This document shows positions 25,229 to 34,993 of a stretch of DNA of 56,351 bases, piece after piece; position 1 is the first letter of the stretch; every line of letters begins with the position of its first letter. Both the position numbers and the translations under genes were made by a program. The notes under the pieces were generated by a model. It did not search any database, was not told the origin of the DNA, and saw only the letters and a list, made by a program, of their open reading frames with translations. The stretch is from positions 1 through 56,351 of the forward strand of contig JAFGNH010000085.1 of assembly GCA_016927115.1 (NCBI GenBank). Reading direction: 5' to 3'. This DNA is from Anaerolineales bacterium. GTDB lineage: Bacteria > Chloroflexota > Anaerolineae > Anaerolineales > E44-bin32.

Positions 25229-26128
25229 TTAACTCCCGGCTGCTTCGTTTTCAATCCGATCGGTGATTTCCTGCGTGTTCTCAGGCCAGGAAATCCCGCT
25301 GTATACCCGCCAGGTTTCTTTATGACTGATTGAGTCCCCCGGCTGGATAGTGCTGATCGGCCCCAGTGTCTCCAGTTCGAGAAAATCGGGGTTACAGTAG
25401 CATTCACTGGAACTGCCAGAATCAAAGTAGGCAGCCTGATTATTATATACAGCACGTTTAATAAAAAGTGTATTACGCTGCCAGTACGCCATCCAGCCGC
25501 GCGGGTTTGGAAAACCGATCTTCAAGGCGCCGTCCTGCATGTTCGCCCGAACGAGGATAGTATCATTTCCCCAAATAATCGCCGGGTTGTTCGTGTCGGT
25601 ATATGGCCAGAGAGTCACTGTCCGGTTGGGGAGGGTGGGATTTCCCTCGATCAGGCCATTGTACTGCGGCAGAATGGCGACTCCACCTGTTTTCATTTGC
25701 GTAATCGCCCAGGGAGCACACGTTACTTCAGAAGCACTGAGATTGGTAAGAGAATGCTCCACCTTCACTACTGGCTGATTTTTTTCAAGCCGGATACGCA
25801 GTACCTTCTGAATACCGGTGACCTGGTCAAATTTTTGTGTAACCTGCAGGCCGGAATCTATCTCCTCGATATGAACAGGATCATCATCGGGGAGATAGGT
25901 TCGGCCAGGTTCTTCTGGTGCAAGCCAGAGGCGGTGCCCGCCATACAGAAAATAAGCACCTCTCCCCGGGCAATCCAGGGTATGTTCCGGCAGCTCTGCA
26001 AAAAGGTTTTCACCGTTTTGTGTAAAAAGCGCAAGAATCCTTGGACCGACAGATCGGGTAACAAGTAAAGACAACGCACCATTGGTAATCTCTATACACT
26101 CCAGACCCAGAAATGTCCGTACCTGCAT
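25229..26128 (-). CDS. Mutarotase-fold protein (DUF4380-like)
   Basis: The 299-residue, mainly beta-strand protein resembles the galactose-mutarotase superfamily, DUF4380 branch. Markers are ITNGALSLLVTRSVGPRIL, then YGGHRLWLAPEEP with the His of the fold, and SLTNLSASEV. Aldose-1-epimerases interconvert sugar anomers. It is tightly placed between xylA (11 bp) and xylB (2 bp). I therefore infer a role in presenting the right xylose or xylulose anomer, or in handling a related sugar. DUF4380 members have no settled activity, and catalytic residues cannot be confirmed by eye. Confidence 0.7.
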   Translation of the reverse strand: MQVRTFLGLECIEITNGALSLLVTRSVGPRILALFTQNGENLFAELPEHTLDCPGRGAYFLYGGHRLWLAPEEPGRTYLPDDDPVHIEEIDSGLQVTQKFDQVTGIQKVLRIRLEKNQPVVKVEHSLTNLSASEVTCAPWAITQMKTGGVAILPQYNGLIEGNPTLPNRTVTLWPYTDTNNPAIIWGNDTILVRANMQDGALKIGFPNPRGWMAYWQRNTLFIKRAVYNNQAAYFDSGSSSECYCNPDFLELETLGPISTIQPGDSISHKETWRVYSGISWPENTQEITDRIENEAAGS

Positions 26129-26139
26129 AAGGTCCAGCC

Positions 26140-27306
26140 TTACCGTACACCCAGCAGGAGTTCAATCACGAGTTGATCAAGTTTTTCGTATTTGAGTCCT
26201 CTGCCGGCCAGAGCAACGCGGTCAAAGGGGTGAGCTTTTAATGCACTCGCTTTCTCCTTTGTAAAATCTCCAAAGAACTGATCCATAGCACCATCATCTT
26301 GATTGATCTCGGCCAGCAGAGCCTGGATCTCCCGGTCCTGCCTGAACTGTTCGGCTTTTTCCTTCAGGATCAGGTAGGAACGCATGCAGCCGCGGGCGAA
26401 ATCTCTGACTCCATCATAATCTTCCGTACGGAAGGCGTGGGCATCAAAGTGACGGCTTCCATTGTAGCCGTAGTCCTCCAGAAGTTTAACCAGGAAGAAA
26501 GCACTCTTGATATTGACCATGGCAAAGCGGAAATCCTGGTCATAACGCCCAAAGGCCTGATCGTTCAGGTCGATGTGGAACAACTTCCCCGCATCCAATG
26601 CCTGGGCAACACCATGTGTAAAATTCAATCCTGCCATATGCTCATGCGCAACTTCCGGGTTGACACCTACCATTTCGGAGTGATCGAGAGTCTCGATGAA
26701 GGCCAGCATATGCCCTGTGGTTGCGTTATAGATATCACCACGAGGCTCGTTTGGCTTGGCTTCCAGGGCAAACTTAATATCATATCCCTGGTCAATCGCA
26801 TACTCGCAGAAGTAGTTCATTGCCTCACGGGTGCGTTTTATTGCTGTAACGGGATCCTTGGCAGCATCGGTTTCTGTGCCTTCCCGCCCCCCCCAGAAAA
26901 CATAAATCTTCGCACCAAGTTCGACTCCCAGATCAATAGCATGCAGGGTTTTCTGGAACGCATATGCCCGCACTCTGGGGTCATTGGCAGTAAAAGCACC
27001 ATCTTTGAAGACCGGGTCGTAAAAAAGATTGGTGGTCGCCATGGGGACAACAAGGCCTGTATTTTCGAGCGCTTTCCTGAAATCAGTAATAATCTGCTTC
27101 CGCTCCGCAGGCGTTGCGTCGATGGGGATCAAGTCATTATCGTGGAAATTCACGCCGTAAGCGCCAACTTCACCCAGAAGGTAAACCAGATCCGCCGGTG
27201 AAAGAGGTTCCCGGGTCGGTGCCCCGAATGGATCCCGGCCCACTGAGCCAACGGTCCATAGACCGAAGGTAAACTTGTGTTCGGGTTTTGGGACATAATC
27301 AGCCAT
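26140..27306 (-). CDS. xylA: Xylose isomerase
   Basis: The start at ATG 27306 (AAGGAG eight bases upstream) gives 388 residues, the normal size of class I (actinobacterial/Thermus-type) xylose isomerase. The frame upstream is open but has no site and no family similarity. Visible active-site groups are [11 protein letters not shown] (H55, D58), the [11 protein letters not shown] loop, [13 protein letters not shown] with the metal-bridging Glu and catalytic Lys, and HFDAHAFR near the C-terminus. It converts D-xylose to D-xylulose with two divalent metals. It is followed in the same operon by the mutarotase-like gene and xylB. Confidence 0.96.
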   Translation of the reverse strand: MADYVPKPEHKFTFGLWTVGSVGRDPFGAPTREPLSPADLVYLLGEVGAYGVNFHDNDLIPIDATPAERKQIITDFRKALENTGLVVPMATTNLFYDPVFKDGAFTANDPRVRAYAFQKTLHAIDLGVELGAKIYVFWGGREGTETDAAKDPVTAIKRTREAMNYFCEYAIDQGYDIKFALEAKPNEPRGDIYNATTGHMLAFIETLDHSEMVGVNPEVAHEHMAGLNFTHGVAQALDAGKLFHIDLNDQAFGRYDQDFRFAMVNIKSAFFLVKLLEDYGYNGSRHFDAHAFRTEDYDGVRDFARGCMRSYLILKEKAEQFRQDREIQALLAEINQDDGAMDQFFGDFTKEKASALKAHPFDRVALAGRGLKYEKLDQLVIELLLGVR

Positions 27307-27481
27307 CAGTATGCTCCTTTTCTGTATATAATCCTGTGTTTGGTTCCCAAAAATTATTCCTGCTGCAGGTAGAATGGTTTTGGGCACAATATGAAAACAT
27401 ATCTTGCTGAATGGCAGAAAGGCTGCCTTATTAATCATGGTACAGCATTAATAGTCGTACACTGATCCTTGCTCTATCCAT

Positions 27482-29821
27482 TCAGACAACCTCAACGGGG
27501 CAGAAATACACCCGCTTTTTTACAACCATTTTCTTCTCGCCGGTAATCTCAAACTCGCTTTGCAGCCGAATATCTTCTGATGAGCTTCCCAGCATCACAA
27601 GAATCCGTCCCGGTTCCAGAACGAGTTCCATTTCCTGATTGTGGAACGCCAGTTGATCGACGGACAGGTGGAATAAAACTTTCCTGGATTCACCCGGCTC
27701 CAACGCTATACGTTTATACCCCTTCAGTTCCTTGACCGGTCGCGGGATGCTGGCATATTCATCCCGTAAATAAAGCTGCACAACTTCATCTCCAGCCATA
27801 CTGCCGCTGTTAGTAATTTCCATGGAGATATCCACAACTTCGCCGGCGGTTGCCTGCCTCCTGCTGATTGAAAGAGAGCGATATTCAAAAGTTGTATAAC
27901 TCAACCCGAAACCAAATTCATACAACGGAGATATTTTCTCGTCAACGTAGTCGACATACCAGTGGGACTGCATTCCAGATGGCTTGCGGTTATAAAAAAC
28001 CGGTAACTGGCCTGCAGATCGCGGGACAGTGATCGGCAGCTTTCCGCCTGGATTGGAATCGCCGAACAGAATACCGGCAATAGCATTCCCCCCCTCCTCA
28101 CCGGGCAGCCAGGCTTCAAGAATCGCGTCCGCATGCTCCTGCAGCCAGGGAATTGCATAGGGCCGTCCGTTTACCAGCACAACCACAACCGGTTTTCCAA
28201 CACTGAAAATTGCCTGTGCCAGTTCTTCCTGCACACCGGGGAGTTTCAGGTTGGCACTGTCGCGTGTCTCTCCGGTCGTACAGGATGGTACCAGGCCGGA
28301 GACATCACCCAGCGCCAGGATAACCGCATCCGCCTTCCGCGCCACTTCCACTGCCTGGTCAAATCCGCTTCGGTCCTTGATAAGATTATCACATCCTTTT
28401 GCATAAAGGATTTCTGTATCAGCCGGTACAACAGATTTGATTCCTTCAAGAATGGTGGGGATCCGGATCTCATGTGTCGCGATTTGTTTGGTGTCGGGTT
28501 CGATAAAACACGAGTCTTCAGGTGCCCTGAATGTGAGCAGCTCTACCATGGAAGTGTAGGTGTAATCTCCAAGCAAGCATCTGCTTGAATCCGCATTTGG
28601 CCCAATTACAGCAACTGCCGCAAGCTGTTTTTGCAGCGGCAGTGTGTTTTCGTTTTTAAGAAGAACCATACTTTTTACTGCAATGTCATGTGCAAGAGAA
28701 CGGTTCTCAACAGTCTCAAAGGCTTCCAGTACGTTCCCTTCATCAACATAGGGATAGTCGAACAGTCCGAGATCGAATTTTTTCTGTAAATGGTTGCGGA
28801 CTGAGCTGTTAATCAATTCCAGGCTGATATTACCTTCCTCAAGTGCAGCTTTGAGACTTTCACCATAACTATACGTGGTGGGTAATTCAACGTCGATACC
28901 AGCATTAAGTGCCATTGCTGCAGCTGTGGATTTATCTTCAGCTGCCTGATGGAAATTCTGGATCATGCTGATCGTTTCATAATCGGAAACAACCAGGCCT
29001 TCAAAACCGAGCTTACCTCTCAGGAGATCTGTCAGAATCTTTCGGGATGTGCCTACCACTTCACCATCCAATTCTGGGTACGAGTTCATAATGGACGCCA
29101 TCCCGGCTTCCTGAATAGCAGCCTCAAAGGGCACCACGAAAATATCAAGAAGGTCTCGCCACCCCATCGTAACAGGGCCGCAATTAAGCCCTCCTGCAGA
29201 AAGGCTGTGTCCGATAAAATGTTTTCCGGTAGCCATCACACCTTTGTGAAGATCCCTTCCCTGTAATCCCCTGACATAGGCAGTACCAAAGTGGCTTGCG
29301 AGTGTTGGATCTTCACCAAACGTCTCTTCCACGCGGCCCCAACGCGGATCACGTGCCAGGTCGAGGACGGGGGAAAGACCCTGTCGAGCACCGATGGCAA
29401 GCAATTGTTTTCGAACAGCCGTCGTCATTGCTTCCGCAAGTTCAGGCTGGAACGTTGATGCCATGCCGATCATCTGTGGGTACATCGTCCCACCGAGCAC
29501 CATCGCGCCGCAGCAGCACTCTTCATGGAGAATGGCTGGAATTCCCAGACGGGTACCTTCGAGAAGGAACTTTTGAATCCTGTTGGCTGTTCTGGCTGCG
29601 GAAACCGGATCTAGTGTTGAAGCTCCAGCCATGCGTGTAATCTGACCGATACCACGTTCAAGTTTCGATTCGATTTTCTTCTGATCAATCACACCCTTCG
29701 ATTGCAGTTCATATATCCAGTACGAACCCAGCTGGGCAAGTTTCTCATCCAGTGTCATTTCATCAAGAAGTTCTTGAATTAATGTTTGATTATTTTTAAT
29801 AGTAACCACAAAGTTCTCCAT
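27482..29821 (-). CDS. GH3 family beta-glycosidase (probable beta-xylosidase)
   Basis: The 779-residue enzyme has the three-domain layout of GH3. The N-terminal barrel carries DPRWGRVEETFGED, KHF (200-202) and the nucleophile D280 in GLVVSDY. A second alpha/beta domain carries LPLQK and GETRDSANL. A C-terminal fibronectin-III-like domain ends before a short tail. GH3 enzymes remove terminal beta-linked sugars with retention. Because the gene lies between a sugar importer and xylA/xylB, xylosides are the likely substrate; specificity is inferred. No signal peptide is present, so it works on imported oligosaccharides. The substrate loop reads HEECCCG, with three consecutive Cys. No Shine-Dalgarno is seen before the ATG. 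Confidence 0.92.
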   Translation of the reverse strand: MENFVVTIKNNQTLIQELLDEMTLDEKLAQLGSYWIYELQSKGVIDQKKIESKLERGIGQITRMAGASTLDPVSAARTANRIQKFLLEGTRLGIPAILHEECCCGAMVLGGTMYPQMIGMASTFQPELAEAMTTAVRKQLLAIGARQGLSPVLDLARDPRWGRVEETFGEDPTLASHFGTAYVRGLQGRDLHKGVMATGKHFIGHSLSAGGLNCGPVTMGWRDLLDIFVVPFEAAIQEAGMASIMNSYPELDGEVVGTSRKILTDLLRGKLGFEGLVVSDYETISMIQNFHQAAEDKSTAAAMALNAGIDVELPTTYSYGESLKAALEEGNISLELINSSVRNHLQKKFDLGLFDYPYVDEGNVLEAFETVENRSLAHDIAVKSMVLLKNENTLPLQKQLAAVAVIGPNADSSRCLLGDYTYTSMVELLTFRAPEDSCFIEPDTKQIATHEIRIPTILEGIKSVVPADTEILYAKGCDNLIKDRSGFDQAVEVARKADAVILALGDVSGLVPSCTTGETRDSANLKLPGVQEELAQAIFSVGKPVVVVLVNGRPYAIPWLQEHADAILEAWLPGEEGGNAIAGILFGDSNPGGKLPITVPRSAGQLPVFYNRKPSGMQSHWYVDYVDEKISPLYEFGFGLSYTTFEYRSLSISRRQATAGEVVDISMEITNSGSMAGDEVVQLYLRDEYASIPRPVKELKGYKRIALEPGESRKVLFHLSVDQLAFHNQEMELVLEPGRILVMLGSSSEDIRLQSEFEITGEKKMVVKKRVYFCPVEVV

Positions 29822-30010
29822 TTATTGTTATTTAACGATCTGATACTTTATCTTATTCACCGGTCTTTCTACCAACTCTCTCGGCCTGCCATCTACATCC
29901 CAAAAGAACTCAACAGCTGTACATGGAATACAGATTAAAGAAGCTGAACATGACCGTTCCCGATATCCATTACACCAATGGTGTGATTGCCTTGTTTTCC
30001 AAAAACCGGG

Positions 30011-30859
30011 TTATCCTTTAATTGCACCGCCGGTCAGACCGGAGATAATATATCGTTCGGCTAATAAATAAAACACTACGGCAGGCAGCATGGCGAGCAC
30101 TATAAATGCCATCAACCGCGACCAGTTGGCTGTGTACTGTCCAAAGAACTGCATGGTTCCCAGCGGAAGCGTATAGTTGGATGCATCATTCAGCACAAGC
30201 AAAGGTAAAAACAGCTGGTTCCAGCTGAAAACCATGGCCAGCGCTGCGTTTGTGGCAAGCGCCGGTTTGGACAACGGCAGCAGGATATATCTGAAAAATG
30301 TGAAAGAGGTGCCTCCATCAATATAGGTAGCATCTTCCAGTTCACGCGGTAAGGAGCGGAAAAAACTGCGTAAAATAAGAATCATTCCTGATAATTGAAA
30401 AGCTGATTCCACCAGGATCAAACCCATCAGCCGATTTATTAAATCCAATTGGCGCATGAGGATATACAGCGGAAGAATCGCTACCATGATCGGAAAAAGC
30501 AGCCCGATCATGAACACATTAAACAGTGTGTCACGCCCTCTGAAATTCATCCTGGCAAAAACAAAAGCTGCCAGACTGGCACTGAATGTGGAGAGACAAA
30601 CGGTACCGATCATTACCATACTGCTGTTCAGCAATTGTTTCCAGAAAGTCTTTAACTGAAAGATGTAACCATAGTTCTCAAAGATCCATTTCTTTGGAAA
30701 CGTAAATGGACTATTTAACAGCTCCCCAGATGTTTTAAACCCTCCCATAATCGCTACCAGAATAGGTGCAATAATGCATATTGAAACAACGATCGCTATG
30801 ATATAGCGCGGTATATAAGAAATGAGTATTTTTGATCTTCGAGAAAACTTGGCTCCCAT
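30011..30859 (-). CDS. CUT1 sugar ABC transporter permease (MalG type)
   Basis: Starting at ATG 30859 behind AGGAGAGG, the 282-residue protein has six predicted membrane helices. It carries the cytoplasmic EAA loop ELEDATYIDGGTSFTFFRYI, which contacts the ATPase, and ends in the usual GLTGGAIKG. It is the second permease of the xyloside importer, 29 bp after the first. No ATPase gene is present in the locus, so it must share one encoded elsewhere. An in-frame ATG seven codons upstream lacks a ribosome site. Confidence 0.92.
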   Translation of the reverse strand: MGAKFSRRSKILISYIPRYIIAIVVSICIIAPILVAIMGGFKTSGELLNSPFTFPKKWIFENYGYIFQLKTFWKQLLNSSMVMIGTVCLSTFSASLAAFVFARMNFRGRDTLFNVFMIGLLFPIMVAILPLYILMRQLDLINRLMGLILVESAFQLSGMILILRSFFRSLPRELEDATYIDGGTSFTFFRYILLPLSKPALATNAALAMVFSWNQLFLPLLVLNDASNYTLPLGTMQFFGQYTANWSRLMAFIVLAMLPAVVFYLLAERYIISGLTGGAIKG

Positions 30860-30888
30860 TAAAAACCTCTCCTGATCCATAAACTGAT

Positions 30889-31842
30889 CTAATCAGCCCG
30901 ACCACTGAACTGCTTCTGCATGAACAGCCGTTGATAAACCAGTGAGAATGCCAGGCAAAGCACAAAAAGAACAACAGCAACACTCGATCCATATCCCAAC
31001 CGGAAACTGACAAAACCATGCCGGTACATATAGGTTGTTAACACCTCACTTGCATTAACCGGCCCGCCTTCCGTCATCAACCAGACCAGGTCAAACTGCT
31101 GGAGTGAACCCAGTACAGAAAGATAAACGGTGGTTATGATTGTTCTGGAAAGCATTGGGATCGTCACGTAACGCAGTATCTGCCAGTTATTGGCCCCATC
31201 TATACTGGCCGCTTCCTCAACCTCGACGGGAATATCCTGTAATCCGGCGATATACAGAACCATGTGCAGGCCAAAATACTTCCAGGTCAGCACCATAAAT
31301 ATCGCCACAAGTACTTTACTGGGATCTCCCAGCCAGGGCCCTGGTTTAAAAAACGGAAGAACCGTGTCCAGTACAGAATTAATCAAATCACTGGTGGGAA
31401 AACGAGGGTTAAAGATAAAAGACCATAGTACGGCTGTAATCACCTCGGATATTACGTAAGGGAGGAAAAATATCGCACGGAAAATTGGACGTCCGGGAAG
31501 TTTTCGACCCACGATCAAGGCCAGTACCAGGGCAATCGGAAGCTGGATAAGAATAGAAAAAACAATAATGATTCCATTATGCTGCAAAGCCATACGGAAT
31601 GGTTCATGATTGAACATGGTGATGAAATTGTCGATCCCGATAAATTTATCGAGTGGTTCAAGACCATTCCACTTGAACGTGCTTAAAAAAGCCGCCTGGA
31701 TAATGGGGAAAATGACAAAAGTAAAAAAAAGTATCGCTGCGGGAAGTAAAAACAGGACTATAACCAGAGTCTTATCCGCGCGATAACTTCTCTCCGGCCT
31801 ACGTTTATCCATATTCACTCTCAGCTGAGATATATTATGCAA
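30889..31842 (-). CDS. CUT1 sugar ABC transporter permease (MalF type)
   Basis: The 317-residue protein has six membrane helices and the EAA loop PVEVEEAASIDGANNWQI. It pairs with the MalG-type protein downstream to form the membrane channel of the importer. The longest frame begins at TTG 31842 with AAGGAG nine bases upstream. ATG 31812 is an alternative start with a weaker site. A stable stem-loop separates it from the binding-protein gene. Confidence 0.92.
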   Translation of the reverse strand: MHNISQLRVNMDKRRPERSYRADKTLVIVLFLLPAAILFFTFVIFPIIQAAFLSTFKWNGLEPLDKFIGIDNFITMFNHEPFRMALQHNGIIIVFSILIQLPIALVLALIVGRKLPGRPIFRAIFFLPYVISEVITAVLWSFIFNPRFPTSDLINSVLDTVLPFFKPGPWLGDPSKVLVAIFMVLTWKYFGLHMVLYIAGLQDIPVEVEEAASIDGANNWQILRYVTIPMLSRTIITTVYLSVLGSLQQFDLVWLMTEGGPVNASEVLTTYMYRHGFVSFRLGYGSSVAVVLFVLCLAFSLVYQRLFMQKQFSGRAD

Positions 31843-32005
31843 AAGAGGGTTCTCCTTTTTTAACTGCAGCAGGCTTCTTGTTATTTCAGATCAGCAACAC
31901 AGCATCAAATCGATGTACCTGTCTTAATAGTAGTTCTCAAACAGGTTACAGCCAACAAAGTAAGCCGAATAATTTTTAAAAACACTCTGATGAAAACTCT
32001 GCTTA

Positions 32006-32041
32006 AGCGGAGCAGACATTTTTACATCTATCTGCTCCGCT
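32006..32041. repeat. 11-bp stem-loop between binding-protein and permease genes
   Basis: AGCGGAGCAGA (32006-32016) and TCTGCTCCGCT (32031-32041) pair perfectly around a 14-base loop. It lies 55 bp after the binding-protein stop and has no clean U-run. Hairpins here often stabilise the upstream message so that binding protein exceeds permease; that role is inferred. Confidence 0.65.
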
Positions 32042-32096
32042 CCGAAAGCTTCGCATAGCCTGCCGGAAGAAGGTACCGGACAGTCTATGTGTGTAA

Positions 32097-33374
32097 CTAG
32101 TCTAACTCCGCTGAAGCTGCGGCTTCGATCGCCTGGGCTACTTCCTCAGGTGACATGGTTCCAGCAAACAATCCCTGAACGGAATCGTTAACAGCCTCGC
32201 CGACTGCCGGAGGCATGAACTGATCGTAATACAGCTGGTAATAGTCGGCAGCATTGACTGCTTCGTAAACCATGACCATGTTCGGATCGGTCAGCGCTGC
32301 TTCTGCTCCGCTGACAACCGGAATGATTGCGCCGATTTCAGCCAGAGTACTCTGGTTCTCAAGGTTGGTCAGATATCGCAGGAAATCGACCGCTTCGGGT
32401 TCCGCGTTCTTGCCTACAATGATCCCGTTGCCGCCGCCCATCACATCAGTCAGAGCGCCAGCGCCTCCTTCCACGGCCGGGAATGAGAAATAACCAAGTG
32501 CGTCTCCGATTCCCTCACCGCTGGTACTGTTGGCGATCATTGTTTGGGGTGCCCACTGCCCCATCAGGAGCATTGCTGCCTCGCCGTTTCCTATCAAGGC
32601 TTCTGAATCATTATGGCCCATTCCTTGATACCCATCCTGGAAGGGTTCCATTGCGATCAATTCCTGCAGCTTCTCGCCCGCCTCCACAAACGGCGAATCT
32701 GCAAAGGATCCGGTCCGGTTGTAAGCGGCATTGAATGCTTCTTCTCCGCCGAGACGAACGGCAAGGTAGACCCAATAGAAGTGTCCGGGCCATTTTTCGC
32801 CTTCACCCAGAGCAATAGGGGTGATGCCCGCATCCTTTAAAGCTTGAATATCATTCAGGAATTCCGTCCAGGTTGTGGGAGGAGCATCAATTCCTGCCTG
32901 TGCAAACAGGTCTTTGTTATACCACCAGCCTACAGCACCCATATCCCAGGGAACGCCATACTGCACGCCGTCGTAGGCATATACACCCAGAGCACCGGCG
33001 CCAATCGAATCACCCCATTCACCAGCCACATCGGCGGTAATATCTTTCAGCAAGCCAGCCTTGGCATACTCAATCATGGTACCGCCGCCCCAGCTCTGGA
33101 ACAGATCAGGAGGCTCTCCTGACTGCATCACGGTTGGCAGTTTAGATTTGAATGCTTCGTTCTCAAGAATAGTAATTTCAATGATCACATTCGGGTGTTC
33201 AGCCATATAGGCATCTGCCATAGCTTGCCATGCATCCTGGTGCGGTCCAGGGTCAGACGTAATATGCCACCAGCTTACGGTGACTTTTTCTTCTTCAGCT
33301 GGTGTACCACAAGCGGAAAGCACCATACTGGAGATAAGTAGCAGGCTCAAGGCCAATAGGATTCTCTTACGCAT
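32097..33374 (-). CDS. Extracellular solute-binding lipoprotein of a CUT1 sugar importer
   Basis: The 425-residue protein has a lipoprotein signal with the lipobox LSAC (C22) and a short acidic linker. The solute-binding fold begins VTVSWWHIT and includes WGGGTMIEYA and PYGVPWDMGAVGWWYN-type segments common to CUT1 binding proteins. It captures sugars outside the membrane and hands them to the two permeases downstream. GGGAG precedes the ATG. Tandem LacI-type operators lie upstream at 33541-33564. The ligand is inferred to be xylosides or xylo-oligosaccharides from the downstream GH3/xylA/xylB genes. Confidence 0.93.
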   Translation of the reverse strand: MRKRILLALSLLLISSMVLSACGTPAEEEKVTVSWWHITSDPGPHQDAWQAMADAYMAEHPNVIIEITILENEAFKSKLPTVMQSGEPPDLFQSWGGGTMIEYAKAGLLKDITADVAGEWGDSIGAGALGVYAYDGVQYGVPWDMGAVGWWYNKDLFAQAGIDAPPTTWTEFLNDIQALKDAGITPIALGEGEKWPGHFYWVYLAVRLGGEEAFNAAYNRTGSFADSPFVEAGEKLQELIAMEPFQDGYQGMGHNDSEALIGNGEAAMLLMGQWAPQTMIANSTSGEGIGDALGYFSFPAVEGGAGALTDVMGGGNGIIVGKNAEPEAVDFLRYLTNLENQSTLAEIGAIIPVVSGAEAALTDPNMVMVYEAVNAADYYQLYYDQFMPPAVGEAVNDSVQGLFAGTMSPEEVAQAIEAAASAELD

Positions 33375-33540
33375 TTTTTCTTCTCCCTTATAGACTATTC
33401 GGATGGTAAATACTTTGCTGTTCTAAAGGATTTTCCACCCAGCCTGATGCGGGTTACTATCCCGAAACATCGGGCTCCACGTCTCCAATCCTGCATATTA
33501 TTGCACCCTCTACAATCCTTTACCACCTCCCTTCATTTCC

Positions 33541-33564
33541 GGTAACCTTTCCGGTATCGTTACC
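33541..33564 (-). promoter_or_regulatory. Tandem 12-bp LacI-family operators upstream of the binding-protein gene
   Basis: Two abutting 12-mers occur: GGTAACCTTTCC (33541-33552) and GGTATCGTTACC (33553-33564). The second has GGTA/TACC half-sites around a CG centre; the first matches with one half-site change. The same arrangement precedes the LacI gene itself. I infer that this regulator binds here and controls the uptake/xylose operon. No clear promoter could be placed next to it. Confidence 0.7.
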
Positions 33565-33590
33565 GCAACTGGCAAAAAAAAGATTCAGCC

Positions 33591-34607
33591 TTACTCCATA
33601 TCCCTGCACGAATCCCTGATGACCAATTTTGTTGGAATGTGAAACAGAATACTGTCCAGATTTTCCCCTTTGATTAATTTGACGATCAACTCGGTAGCAA
33701 TGTATCCCATCTCAGGAATCGACTGGTCTATCGTTGTCAATTTCGGATCGAGGAAGGCCGATTCCCGAAGATTATCAAACCCCACAACAGACAGATCCCG
33801 GGGAATCCGTTTTCCCATCTCTTCGGCTGCCTGGTACACACCCATCGCGGACATATCATTGGAAGCAAAAATGGCGGTAGGAGGATTCTCCAATGCCAGC
33901 AAAGCCCTGGTGCACAATAACGAGGTCTCCGTGGTGTAGTCACCAACCTGGATCAGGGTTTCATCATATGGAATTCCTACCTGTGCCAGCCCTTCCTTGT
34001 AACCCTGCAGCCGCAAATTTGCGCTGACCAGTTCAAGACGCCCTGTAATAAAGCCAATACGGCGATGGCCAAGGCCAATAAGGTACTCCATCACCTGCAG
34101 GGCTCCCTCAAGATTTGTCGAGATGATCGCCGGACATTCAGGGCTTTCATTGTTGGGATCGATCGCCACAACAGGCGCTGTGGTGGAAAAATTAGTGGCC
34201 GCTGGCGTTACCACGATAACCCCGTCTGTCACGTTTCCGTTCAACAATGATACAAAGTAGCTTTCCTGGTAGGCAGAGGCATTCTTGCGAACATCTCCGT
34301 TGGTGTATACAATGAGATCATAATCGAGTTGAGCGATGGCACGATTAACACCCTGCAGTACCTCAATCGAGTAAGGAGAAGCCACATCGGGCATAATCAA
34401 CCCAATTACATTCGTTCTACGACTGCGCATCCCCCTGGCCGCCAGGCTGGAGACGTACCCCAACTCATGAACAACCTGCTGTACCTTTTCGTACGTTTCC
34501 GCGGCCACATCATCCTTATCATTCAATACGCGCGATACGGTTGAAACGGATACCCCGGCCGCTTCAGCAACATCCTGGATCGTTACAGATTTTCGGGTCT
34601 GCTGCAC
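33591..34607 (-). CDS. LacI family transcriptional regulator
   Basis: The 338-residue regulator starts at GTG 34607 behind AGGA. An N-terminal helix-turn-helix with hinge (TIQDVAEAAGVSVSTVSRVL, residues 9-28, then AARGMRSRRTNVIGL) precedes a periplasmic-binding-protein-like ligand domain (about 65-335). LacI proteins usually repress sugar genes and let go when sugar binds. It leads the xyloside locus and is preceded by two operator copies of the kind also found upstream of the binding protein, so it should control both itself and the operon. The inducer is presumably xylose or a xyloside. Confidence 0.94.
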   Translation of the reverse strand: MQQTRKSVTIQDVAEAAGVSVSTVSRVLNDKDDVAAETYEKVQQVVHELGYVSSLAARGMRSRRTNVIGLIMPDVASPYSIEVLQGVNRAIAQLDYDLIVYTNGDVRKNASAYQESYFVSLLNGNVTDGVIVVTPAATNFSTTAPVVAIDPNNESPECPAIISTNLEGALQVMEYLIGLGHRRIGFITGRLELVSANLRLQGYKEGLAQVGIPYDETLIQVGDYTTETSLLCTRALLALENPPTAIFASNDMSAMGVYQAAEEMGKRIPRDLSVVGFDNLRESAFLDPKLTTIDQSIPEMGYIATELIVKLIKGENLDSILFHIPTKLVIRDSCRDME

Positions 34608-34634
34608 AGGTTTTTTCCTGGTTGAGATGATTCT

Positions 34635-34699
34635 GGTAACATTACCGGTACCGTTACCGGATTTTAATTCATTCTTGCATATCTTGTTCTCATTGTCAA
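34635..34699 (-). promoter_or_regulatory. lacI promoter with two abutting operators
   Basis: On the minus strand TTGACA (34699-34694) is 17 bp from AAGAAT (34676-34671). Downstream, GGTAACATTACC (34635-34646) and GGTACCGTTACC (34647-34658) abut each other; both are near-perfect palindromes with GGTA/TACC half-sites. Binding there would block transcription just after its start. The match to the pair at 33541-33564 gives the motif GGTAnCnTTACC. Confidence 0.75.
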
Positions 34700-34822
34700 G
34701 TTACGGTCTTTTCTATCGGATCCGGGCTGGAGCACCAGGTTTCAAGTGAGTTCCGAGGGAATGAAACGAGAAAACACAAAATAAGGCTGATTACCCCCTT
34801 ACAGACACCGGACAGGATAAGG

Positions 34823-34993
34823 CTACGCCGCGATTACGGTGCGCAGCTGCGAAATCATTCGCCAGACTGCCTCGGCCTGTCGGCGTTCTTCCAGCTTCAT
34901 CTTTAAAGCGGGCTGACGACTTTGCTCAAGCCGCTTGCGCAGTTTTTCGGCAGTAGGACGGTCGGGCGAAGTGTTGTATGCGTATTGTGTCAT
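34823..34993 (-). CDS. Small hypothetical protein
   Basis: A 56-residue frame from ATG 34993, preceded by AGGATAAGG, encodes a charged, probably helical peptide (KLRKRLEQSRQ, then KLEERRQAEAVW). I recognise no family. The frame extends upstream without a better start. It may be a real small gene or chance. Confidence 0.3.
   Translation of the reverse strand: MTQYAYNTSPDRPTAEKLRKRLEQSRQPALKMKLEERRQAEAVWRMISQLRTVIAA

Noticed and set aside
27307-27438. 44-residue N-terminal extension of xylose isomerase
   Set aside because: The extension has no ribosome site, and class I xylose isomerases start at the chosen ATG, which has AAGGAG upstream.
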